Source: Acidimicrobiia bacterium (GTDB lineage Bacteria > Actinomycetota > Acidimicrobiia > Spongiisociales > UBA5794). From it: a stretch of 11,933 nucleotides of DNA. The stretch is taken from assembly GCA_029934555.1 (NCBI GenBank), contig JAOZMA010000042.1:1-11933 (forward strand), read 5' to 3'. The position numbers and the translations under genes are program-made. Below the pieces are notes generated by a model. The model saw only the letters and a list, made by a program, of their open reading frames with translations, had not been told where the DNA came from and did no database searches. Positions 1 to 6,466 of this stretch are shown piece after piece (within the stretch, counting starts at the first letter, position 1; each line of letters opens with the position of its first letter).

Positions 1-346
<346 letters not shown>

Positions 347-405
347 AAGATGGGAGAAAGAATTCCTGATCTCTCTGAGATCTGGAGATCGATCTCTCAA
401 AGGGT

Positions 406-442
406 GGTCACGTCGGGGACGGGGGTCCCAGTTGACGTGACC
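406..442 (-). other. Strong hairpin in the 16S leader
   Basis: The arms GGTCACGTC (406-414) and GACGTGACC (434-442) are perfect 9-bp complements. An inner stem GGGAC (416-420) with GTCCC (425-429) closes a GGGG loop. Nothing like a U-tract follows on the minus strand, so it is not an intrinsic terminator. It is more likely a leader structure involved in folding or processing of pre-16S RNA (inference). Confidence 0.6.
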
Positions 443-517
443 GTACTTGTACGCGTTCTTCCTGCCTGTACCGCGAACGGCACCGACGGGTCGAACGCCC
501 ATTGGCTTTTGACACGC

Positions 518-537
518 TGTTCAGTTGTCAAGGAGCC
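518..537 (-). promoter_or_regulatory. boxA-like rRNA antitermination element
   Basis: The minus strand reads GGCTCCTTGACAACTGAAC. This aligns with the rRNA boxA of E. coli (TGCTCTTTAACA) and with the Bacillus form (CTTTGAAAACTGAAC), to which Nus factors bind so that untranslated rRNA transcripts escape Rho termination. TTGACA and a following TGTCAA (plus 525-530 and 509-514) can also pair as a 6-bp stem. The TTGACA here should not be taken for a -35 box, because it lies downstream of the TATAAT and has no -10 element at proper distance. Confidence 0.7.
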
Positions 538-584
538 CGGATCCCTTCTCGTGCGCACACGTGCGCCCGAGTGGGGGGCCTCAC

Positions 585-610
585 ATTATAGCACCGCTAG
601 AATCTAGCGG
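585..610 (-). promoter_or_regulatory. rRNA promoter: extended -10 with a 17-nt palindrome in the spacer
   Basis: The minus strand carries TGCTATAAT (585-593), a perfect TATAAT with the TGn extension, which predicts a start near 578. No -35 resembling TTGACA sits 16-18 bp upstream; the hexamer there is GCGCCG. Instead the perfect palindrome CCGCTAGAATCTAGCGG (594-610; 8-bp arms around one base) abuts the TG motif and covers roughly -16 to -32. An extended -10 can work with a poor -35. The palindrome is placed as an operator would be, either for a repressor or for a spacer-binding activator of MerR type. Read as RNA it could form only a 6-bp stem with no U-run, so it is a weak terminator candidate. 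Confidence 0.7.
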
Positions 611-737
611 CGCAGACCGCCGACCGGATGGCCGGCTGGAACACGGATTCAAGCACGTTCCCGGTATACCGCAAACCACAAAGGTGTTTTTCTTCGGCTT
701 CCGGAAAGAAATCTCCGGAACCCGTACCAGGCCTGGG
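611..737. other. Intergenic stretch with a TTCCGG/CCGGAA hairpin
   Basis: This lies between the small membrane gene and the rRNA promoter. It contains an inverted repeat TTCCGG (699-704) / CCGGAA (715-720) with a 10-nt loop, plus the short palindromes GGTATACC (663-670) and CCAGGCCTGG (728-737). On the minus strand the hairpin is followed by GCCGAAGAAAAA rather than a T-run, so it is not a standard intrinsic terminator for the upstream operon. I see no other promoter here with confidence. Confidence 0.4.
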
Positions 738-935
738 TCAGCGTTTGGCGTCGACTCGCTTGTTGAGCCAGATGAACAGCCCGATAAGCGCTGCGACGAT
801 GAGTAGCCCGCCGATCGACATTGCTGTGACGATGTCGAAGAGGACATAGAGGCCCCAGATTATTGGTCCGGCGAGGATGAGGATCGCGATCACGATCACC
901 CATGTCGGCCAACGATTCTCTGATGAGTATGACAA
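738..935 (-). CDS. Small two-helix membrane protein, unknown function
   Basis: A 65-residue protein that I do not recognise as a named family. It has two hydrophobic stretches, about residues 12-33 and 38-57, separated by a short loop with one Asp, and a positively charged tail (KRVDAKR). The N-terminus is polar, so a hairpin with both ends in the cytoplasm is likely. The start is TTG, chosen because AAAGGA sits 5-6 nt upstream and no ATG in this frame is better placed. It lies 54 nt after the tyrS stop on the same strand with no clear terminator between, so it is probably the last gene of the pheS-pheT-mpg-tyrS operon. The stop lies about 130 bp upstream of the rRNA promoter. A chance ORF is possible, but the hydrophobic pattern and the ribosome-binding site argue for a real gene. 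Confidence 0.65.
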   Translation of the reverse strand: MSYSSENRWPTWVIVIAILILAGPIIWGLYVLFDIVTAMSIGGLLIVAALIGLFIWLNKRVDAKR

Positions 936-989
936 GAGAGTCCTTTCAGGTTCGATGCGGGACGATAGCGGTGTTGAAGTTTGAGCAAC

Positions 990-2189
990 CTATTCGCTCA
1001 CGATACGGACGAATCGGCGTTTCCCGACCTGGAGCACCGAATCGACGACGTCGGCGGTGTCCACGAACTCGGCGTCGACGCGCTCACCGTCGATCTTCAC
1101 GGCACCTTGCTTGATCATCCGACGACCCTCTGACCTCGATGCCACAAGGCCGCTATCTCCCAGAAGAACGGGGAGCGAGATCTCCCCCGCCACCGGGATG
1201 GCGTAGACCTCGATGTCATCCGGCGCCTCATGGGATCGGAACAGACGGTCGAACGCTGCCTCTGCCTCGACCGCTGCATCGGCCGTGTGGTGCCGGGTCA
1301 CGATCCGGCGCCCGAGCTCGCGTTTGGCCTCCCCCGGATGAACTGAGCCATCGGAGAGACCCTTCTCGAGCTCCTCGACATCGTCGTCGCTTGCTCCTGC
1401 CGCGAGTCGGTACCAGTCGGCCATGATGCTATCGGGGATCGACATCACTTTGCCGAACATGTCGTCGGGCTCGTCACGGACCGAGATGTAGTTGCCGAGC
1501 GACTGGGACATCTTCTTCACGCCGTCGGTGCCGACGAGAAGAGGAACCGTTACGACCGACTGGCCCCGCTGGCCACGTCGCTCCTGAAGGTCCCGTCCGA
1601 CCAGCAGATTCCAGAGCTGGTCCGTGCCACCGATCTCGATATCCGATCGGATCGCAACCGAGTCCATGCCCTGGAGCAGCGGATACAGGAACTCGATCAT
1701 CGAGATCGGCTGGTGAGCATCCCACCGCTTGGTGAAATCGTCGCGATCCATGATGCGTGCGACCGTGAATTCCGACGTCAGTTCGAGGACGTCCCTCATG
1801 TCCATCGCTGCGAGCCACTCCGAGTTGTATCGGATCTCGAGGCGATCGGCCAGAAGTTGGGTCTTGATCACTGGGAGGAGGTGATCGGCGAAGCTGCGCA
1901 CGTCTTCGGCGCTCAGACGCTTCCTCGTCTCGCTCTTCTCCGACGGATCGCCGACCTGGGCAGTGAAGTCGCCGACGATGAGAACGGCGGTGTGCCCCAT
2001 GTCCTGGAAACGACGCAGCAGATCGAAGACGACACCCCATCCGAGCGTGACGTCGGGCGCAGTCGGGTCGACACCGAGCTTCACCCTGAGTGGGCGGTCC
2101 TCCTCGAGAAGTTCGAGAAGCGCTCCCTCCGGGAGCGCCACGTCGACGGTTCGGGTGATGTATTCCAGTTGATCTTGAGCGGGCTTCAT
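990..2189 (-). CDS. tyrS: Tyrosyl-tRNA synthetase, HLGH-type subfamily, with altered HIGH motif
   Basis: A cytoplasmic class I synthetase that charges tRNA-Tyr; at 399 residues it is full length for the TyrRS-2/TyrZ-like branch. The Rossmann catalytic domain opens with VKLGVDPTAPD (36-46). The tyrosine pocket segment YPLLQGMDS (169-177) and IGGTDQLWN (186-194) follow. The second ATP motif is KMSQS (226-230) before LGNYIS. A C-terminal S4 RNA-binding domain (about 335-395) contains SRSEGRRMIKQGAVKIDGE. The usual first ATP motif HLGH is here TLGW (48-51), so both histidines are replaced, and KMSKS has Gln for the second Lys. The ATG overlaps the mpg stop (ATGA), so translation is probably coupled; no strong separate Shine-Dalgarno is seen. 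All other conserved blocks are intact, so I still call it functional TyrRS. Confidence 0.95.
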   Translation of the reverse strand: MKPAQDQLEYITRTVDVALPEGALLELLEEDRPLRVKLGVDPTAPDVTLGWGVVFDLLRRFQDMGHTAVLIVGDFTAQVGDPSEKSETRKRLSAEDVRSFADHLLPVIKTQLLADRLEIRYNSEWLAAMDMRDVLELTSEFTVARIMDRDDFTKRWDAHQPISMIEFLYPLLQGMDSVAIRSDIEIGGTDQLWNLLVGRDLQERRGQRGQSVVTVPLLVGTDGVKKMSQSLGNYISVRDEPDDMFGKVMSIPDSIMADWYRLAAGASDDDVEELEKGLSDGSVHPGEAKRELGRRIVTRHHTADAAVEAEAAFDRLFRSHEAPDDIEVYAIPVAGEISLPVLLGDSGLVASRSEGRRMIKQGAVKIDGERVDAEFVDTADVVDSVLQVGKRRFVRIVSE

Positions 2190-2782
2190 ATAGCGTTCAG
2201 GCTAGACCCGTCCGTGATCCGTGCGACGAACCTCCACGGCCTCTCCACGGCCTTGGTGATGCCCACACGGGTTCCGGTCTCGATCGTTGCACCCTGCGGC
2301 AACGTGCCCATGGCCAGACGCACGGGTCCGTCGATCACCGATGTTCCGTCGTCATTGCCGGTGATCCCAAGGGCGGCACACAGCTTGCCCGGACCGTCTG
2401 CGAGATGATCGCATCGGCCGCGTCGCCGCTCCATGGTCTCTTCCCCGACAATAGGAGTTCCGGATCTCAGCAGCACCGCTGATGGCTGGTCTCTGGGCCC
2501 CGTAACGACGTTGGCGCACCAGTGGACACCGTAGGACCGGTAGACGTAGAGCGTTCCCGCTTCTCCGAACATCGATCTGTTGCGGTCCGTGGGACCCCGG
2601 TAGGCATGGCTCGCCGGATCGTCAGCTCCCCCATAAGCCTCCACCTCATCGATGATGACGATTGTCGACAAGCCATTGAATTCGGTGACGAGGCGACAGC
2701 CGAGCAACCCGCTGGCGACTTCGACAGCATCTCCAGCCAATAAGGCCCGTACGTCTCGCGAGACCGGACTGTCTTCCGTCAC
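2186..2782 (-). CDS. mpg: 3-methyladenine DNA glycosylase (AAG/MPG family)
   Basis: A base-excision repair enzyme that flips out and removes alkylated purines and, in many members, hypoxanthine. The 198 residues match the compact bacterial length. Alignment by eye to human AAG puts the catalytic Glu125 at E48 (VEAYGG), Tyr127 at Y50, His136 at H59, Tyr159 at Y81, the intercalating Tyr162 at Y84 and Asn169 at N91, all conserved in the block from EAYGG to YGVHWCAN. DGPGKLCAALGI (about 129-140) matches the family's SGPSKLCQAL. The start is GTG, overlapping the pheT stop as GTGA, and the stop overlaps tyrS as ATGA. The gene is therefore embedded between two synthetase genes and probably depends on their transcript and on translational coupling. 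Active-site residues appear complete. Confidence 0.95.
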   Translation of the reverse strand: MTEDSPVSRDVRALLAGDAVEVASGLLGCRLVTEFNGLSTIVIIDEVEAYGGADDPASHAYRGPTDRNRSMFGEAGTLYVYRSYGVHWCANVVTGPRDQPSAVLLRSGTPIVGEETMERRRGRCDHLADGPGKLCAALGITGNDDGTSVIDGPVRLAMGTLPQGATIETGTRVGITKAVERPWRFVARITDGSSLNAI

Positions 2783-5169
2783 ACCGATCCGCGAAGTGTT
2801 CCACCGGTGGCAGCTTCGACCGCTTCCACGATCGACCTACGAATCGGTGCGACATCTTCGTCGCTCAAGGTGCGATCGGGGGCGCGTACGGTCAGATTGA
2901 TCGCGACGCTCTTGCGACCGTCGGGTATCGGGTCACCCTCGTAGACGTCGAAGATCACTCGCTTCTCGATCATGCCCTGGTCGACCGCATCGATAGCCTC
3001 TAGCAATACGCCTGCCGGGACGGAGGAGTCCAACTCGAACGCGAGATCGAAGACCTGTGGCGGATAGCTTGAAGGCACTTCGAACTGCCACGACTCCCCT
3101 TCCACGACGATCGGATCGACTTCGATCTCACCGGCGATCGCGCGACCTTCGATGCCGTGAGTCGCAGCGACGGCCGGATGGATCTCGCCGACGATGCCGA
3201 TCACCGCTCCATCGTGCACGATCTCGGCTGCTCGTCCAGGGTGGAACGGAGCACGCTCGGTGGCTCGCAGTTCGGTGCCTTCGAGTCGCATCGATCGTGC
3301 GACCATCTCCCAGAGGCCGGTGGCGTCGTAGACGTCATAACCCGGGGTCTCGCCATCCCATCCCGACATCGCTCCCCCGGCTGCTACGAAACCGAGTCGA
3401 TCTGGTTGATCTGGAAGAACTCCATCTCCTGGGAGGAACACTTTTCCGAGCTCGAAGATCCTCACGTCGTCGAGACGCTTCGCCAGATTCGACGACGCCG
3501 CCTTCAGAAGCCCCGGCAGCAACGTCGTCCGCATCACGCCCTCCTCGTCACGAAGAGGATTCACTACGGTGATGCCGGTCCTGGCCGGATCATCTTCCGG
3601 AAGTTGTAGCGCATCGAGATCGGCAGCGCCGATGAACGAGAAGCTGAAGATCTCGTGGTAGCCGGCACCCATCATCACCGAGCGCAGCGTGCGGACCATC
3701 TGCTCTCGAACCGGCAGCCCCAACCCGTCACCGAATCGCAGCCGCCCGGGGATGTTGTCGTACCCATAGAGACGCGCGATCTCTTCGATCAGATCCGCCG
3801 GACGGTGGACGTCCGGTCGGCGTGTGGGAACGTCCACGATCAGTGGATCATCGCCGGTCGATCTGAACCCAAAGCGTTCGAGCAGGTCAGACGCCGCCTC
3901 AGGTTCCAACCGGATCCCCAGCAGCCGTTCGATCTCACTCATATAGAGTTCGATCGACCTCGGTGCCGGTGGCGCCGGGTATTCGTCAACCACGCCTGCG
4001 ACCGTGCCGCCCGCTGTCTCGACGAGGATCTGAGCAACGCGATCGGCTGCGAACCTGCAGAACTCGGGGTCCATGCCCCGTTCGAATCTTGCCGATGCCT
4101 CGGAGCGCAGTCCGAGCCGTTTCGACGTCAGCAGCACACTGGGTGGATCCCAGTAGGCGGCCTCGATGAAGACGTTCGTTGTCTCGTCGGTGACCTCAGT
4201 ATCCGCTCCGCCCATCACTCCGGCGATGGCGACAGGCTTCCCGCCGTCGGCGACCACGATGTCGATCGATTCGAGTTCTCTCTCGACATCGTCCAGGGTC
4301 GTGATCGGCTCGCCCTGTGCCGCACGGCGGACAACAACGATATCCCCGAGGCGATCGACGTCGAAGGCGTGGGTGGGGTGGCCGAACTCCATCATCGCGT
4401 AGTTGCTTGCGTCGACGACGTTGCTGATCGGCCGGACGCCGGCGGCGGTCAGCCTCGCTCGGATCTTGTGCGGTGAAGCGCCGACGGTGATCCCGCGGAC
4501 CTCGCGTCCCACGAACCGCGGGCACGCGACATCGTCGACGATGGTCACGGATGTCGCCGCCTCTCCACCAGGGAGTTCGAGATCCGGTTCGACCAACGGA
4601 AGCTTGTAGAAGGCTGCCAGCTCGCGGGCGAGTCCGTACACCGACATGCAGTCCGGTCGGTTCGGTGTGATCGAAACGTCGAAGACGACGTCATCTGCGG
4701 GGAGCAGACCGACGAAGTCTTCGCCCAACCGTTCTGCAGCGTTCGGGTAGTCGTCGTCGAGCACCATGATGCCGGCTGCATCGTCCCCGACCTCCAATTC
4801 GGACTCCGAGCAGATCATCCCGTTCGATACGATCCCGCGGATCTTCCGTTGCGTGATCTTGAAATCGCCCTGAAGTACGGCTCCCGGAACCGCTACCGGG
4901 ACAACGGCACCCGCCTCGAAGTTCCACGCCCCGCAGATGATGTCGAGGACCTCGTTCCCGACGTCAACCTTCGTGACGCGAACCTTGTCCGCGTTGGGAT
5001 GTGCACCGACCTCGAGCACCCGGCCCACGACGACACCCTCGAAGCGGTGCGATGTACGCTCCCATCCTTCGACCTCATGACCGAGACTCTCGAGGGCCTC
5101 AGCGATCTCCTCGGGGTCGCTCGTCGGCAGGTCAACGTACTCCTGCATCCAGTCGAATGTGAACTTCAT
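2779..5169 (-). CDS. pheT: Phenylalanyl-tRNA synthetase beta subunit
   Basis: The large subunit of the (alpha-beta)2 PheRS, which binds tRNA-Phe and edits mischarged Tyr. The 796 residues are the usual bacterial length. The domain order is standard. An EMAP-like tRNA-binding OB fold spans about 39-150 (VVVGRVLEVGAHPNADKV, CGAWNF, MICSESELEVG). The B3/B4 editing domain spans about 210-375 (SNVVDASNYAMMEFGHPTHAFD, with GLRSEASARFERG at its end). B5 spans about 400-475 (DLIEEIARLYGYDNIP). The catalytic-like core runs to about 690. The C-terminal ferredoxin-fold anticodon-binding domain spans about 700-796, starting at PSSYPPQVFDLAF. The ATG overlaps the pheS stop (ATGA), with GGAG 9 nt upstream inside pheS. 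Its own stop overlaps mpg. Confidence 0.97.
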   Translation of the reverse strand: MKFTFDWMQEYVDLPTSDPEEIAEALESLGHEVEGWERTSHRFEGVVVGRVLEVGAHPNADKVRVTKVDVGNEVLDIICGAWNFEAGAVVPVAVPGAVLQGDFKITQRKIRGIVSNGMICSESELEVGDDAAGIMVLDDDYPNAAERLGEDFVGLLPADDVVFDVSITPNRPDCMSVYGLARELAAFYKLPLVEPDLELPGGEAATSVTIVDDVACPRFVGREVRGITVGASPHKIRARLTAAGVRPISNVVDASNYAMMEFGHPTHAFDVDRLGDIVVVRRAAQGEPITTLDDVERELESIDIVVADGGKPVAIAGVMGGADTEVTDETTNVFIEAAYWDPPSVLLTSKRLGLRSEASARFERGMDPEFCRFAADRVAQILVETAGGTVAGVVDEYPAPPAPRSIELYMSEIERLLGIRLEPEAASDLLERFGFRSTGDDPLIVDVPTRRPDVHRPADLIEEIARLYGYDNIPGRLRFGDGLGLPVREQMVRTLRSVMMGAGYHEIFSFSFIGAADLDALQLPEDDPARTGITVVNPLRDEEGVMRTTLLPGLLKAASSNLAKRLDDVRIFELGKVFLPGDGVLPDQPDRLGFVAAGGAMSGWDGETPGYDVYDATGLWEMVARSMRLEGTELRATERAPFHPGRAAEIVHDGAVIGIVGEIHPAVAATHGIEGRAIAGEIEVDPIVVEGESWQFEVPSSYPPQVFDLAFELDSSVPAGVLLEAIDAVDQGMIEKRVIFDVYEGDPIPDGRKSVAINLTVRAPDRTLSDEDVAPIRRSIVEAVEAATGGTLRGSV

Positions 5170-6203
5170 CGGTACTGCTCCAGGATGCGACGGTCGGGGT
5201 CAAAGAGATGCCGGAGATCGGTGATGCCGTGGCGGACCATGGCGAGGCGATCGGCGCCCATGCCGAACGCGAATCCCGTGACCTCGTCCGGGTCGTATCC
5301 GACCGCCTCGAAGACGGCAGGGTGAACCATTCCACAACCCAACAACTCCATCCAGCGGTCGTTCGCGTACACGTGCATCTCCGCAGACGGTTCCGTGAAC
5401 GGGAAGTGGTGGGGTATGAACTTCGTCTTGATTTCGGGTCCGAGGAACTCACGGGCGAAGTGGTCGAGGACACCCTTGAGATCACCGAACGTGATGTCAG
5501 TGTCGACGGCGAGTCCTTCGATCTGATGGAAGACCGGCGAGTGAGTGCTATCAACCGGATCACGCCTGAATACCCGTCCCGGGACCACGAGGTACACCGG
5601 TGGTTCGTGCTCCTCCATGTATCGAGCCTGCATGGGAGAGGTGTGGGTGCGCAACAGGACACCTTCGGGATCGTCCCCGTAGTCGAGGTACAACGTGTCC
5701 GACTCGAGGCGGGTCGGATGGGCGACCGGAAAATTCAATGCGGTGAAGTTGTAGAACTCTGTCTCTACTTCCGGTCCGGTGGCCGCCGTGTACCCCATCG
5801 CTACGAAGATGTCGACGATCTCGTCCATCACCTGCTGGATCAGGTGTGTCGTTCCGCGAGCGGGCACGCGTCCGGGCAGCGTCACGTCGACCCGGTCCGA
5901 CGCCAATGCTTCGGAGGCTTCGGCGGCTTCGAGAACTGCACGCCGTTTGTCGATCAGCGCATTGAGCTCAACGGCGACATCATTGATGGCGCGACCGAGG
6001 TCACGGCGCTGATCGGGTGGCACGGTTCCTAGAGAGCGGCGACCTGCAGCGATCGGAGAGCGTTTGCCTGTGATCTCGGCTGCAAGATCCTCCAACTCAT
6101 CAACCGTTCCTGCTTCGTCGATACGAGCAGGGGACTCTGACGTCAGCTGTTCGAGTATTTCGTGTGTTTCCATGGGTTCCGAGAGGTTAGCTGTGGGATC
6201 CAC
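5166..6203 (-). CDS. pheS: Phenylalanyl-tRNA synthetase alpha subunit
   Basis: The catalytic class II subunit of PheRS, which activates Phe and charges tRNA-Phe with PheT. It has an N-terminal coiled-coil tRNA-binding arm (about the first 90 residues). The catalytic core opens with DVTLPGRVPARG. Conserved blocks are GPEVETEFYNFTALN, LLRTHTSPMQ, motif 2 (GRVFRRDPVDSTHSPVFHQ), FPFTEPSAEMHV, LLGCGMVHP and motif 3 (GFAFGMGADRLAM). Motif 3 has Asp where many have Glu, a mild change. The start is uncertain. GTG at 6203 has AGGAG 8 nt upstream (345 aa). ATG at 6173 begins METHEILEQL and fits the usual family N-terminus (335 aa) but has no good ribosome-binding site. An in-frame GTG at 6257 is less likely. 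I chose 6203 on the Shine-Dalgarno evidence. First gene of the four-to-five gene operon. Confidence 0.95.
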   Translation of the reverse strand: MDPTANLSEPMETHEILEQLTSESPARIDEAGTVDELEDLAAEITGKRSPIAAGRRSLGTVPPDQRRDLGRAINDVAVELNALIDKRRAVLEAAEASEALASDRVDVTLPGRVPARGTTHLIQQVMDEIVDIFVAMGYTAATGPEVETEFYNFTALNFPVAHPTRLESDTLYLDYGDDPEGVLLRTHTSPMQARYMEEHEPPVYLVVPGRVFRRDPVDSTHSPVFHQIEGLAVDTDITFGDLKGVLDHFAREFLGPEIKTKFIPHHFPFTEPSAEMHVYANDRWMELLGCGMVHPAVFEAVGYDPDEVTGFAFGMGADRLAMVRHGITDLRHLFDPDRRILEQYR

Positions 6204-6466
6204 GACTCCTGCTCCTGTTCTCAGCGGCATCGCGTCGAGCGCGAGAACGCCCGGCACATGGACCGGGCGTTCGTTCTTGCGGTATTCGCTAGCCGCGTCC
6301 GATCGCCCGGGCCGGGGGGCCCGTAAAAGCGAATCGGAAGCGACGGATCGGTTTCATGCCCATGAGCGTAGAAGACTCCGGCTGCTTCGCAAACCCATCG
6401 CCTTGCCCTCTCCGGCGGGGAAGCGCAAGCTCTCGCTGCGCGATCCCACCGAAGTCTCGACAACGC
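6204..6466. other. Intergenic region between narK-type gene and pheS, with two GC-rich hairpins
   Basis: About 260 nt with no convincing gene. The clearest element is a perfect 10-bp stem, GAACGCCCGG (6245-6254) with CCGGGCGTTC (6263-6272) around an 8-nt loop. A second stem is CGGGCC (6308-6313) / GGCCCG (6318-6323) with a GGGG loop. Neither is followed by a real U-tract on the minus strand, so they are not textbook terminators. The first sits about 40 nt upstream of the pheS GTG and could act as a leader or attenuator structure, or as a Rho-assisted end for the transporter transcript. I could not pick out a confident pheS promoter. Confidence 0.5.

Larger units (their letters stand above)
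347..578 (-). other. 16S rRNA leader (non-coding)
   Basis: About 230 nt between the probable transcription start and the 16S 5' end, with no credible coding sequence. It holds a boxA-like element (518-537), a strong hairpin (406-442), a second small hairpin built on GATCTC/GAGATC (about 369-383), and a GCGCAC/GTGCGC inverted repeat (553-566) close to the likely start of transcription. Bacterial 16S leaders carry antitermination and RNase III processing signals of this kind. The 3' partner of the processing stem would lie downstream of 16S, outside the window. Confidence 0.75.

Noticed and set aside
508..530. TTGACA hexamers on both strands read as -35 boxes
   Set aside because: No -10 lies at 16-18 bp, and on the minus strand the hexamer is part of the boxA-like leader element downstream of the TATAAT promoter.
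1713..2408. Plus-strand open frame of 231 codons
   Set aside because: Antisense to tyrS and mpg, both of which are clearly real; no ribosome-binding site or recognisable domain.
3655..4476. Plus-strand open frame of 273 codons
   Set aside because: Antisense to the B3/B4 region of pheT; composition is that of a complementary-strand shadow.
5208..6032. Plus-strand open frame of 274 codons
   Set aside because: Antisense to pheS; no domain recognised.
6370..6412. Fluoride-riboswitch-like GGCGATGG followed by a TCTACGC-type end on the minus strand
   Set aside because: The pairing partners and pseudoknot bases cannot be fitted, and the next gene is pheS, not a fluoride-response gene.
6419..6450. 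T-box-like string on the minus strand (GGTGGGATCGCGC, a small hairpin, then TTCCCC)
   Set aside because: The conserved ACC is ATC, the specifier position does not fit Phe, and it sits only about 20 nt after the narK stop, leaving no room for the upstream T-box stem I. Most likely coincidence.
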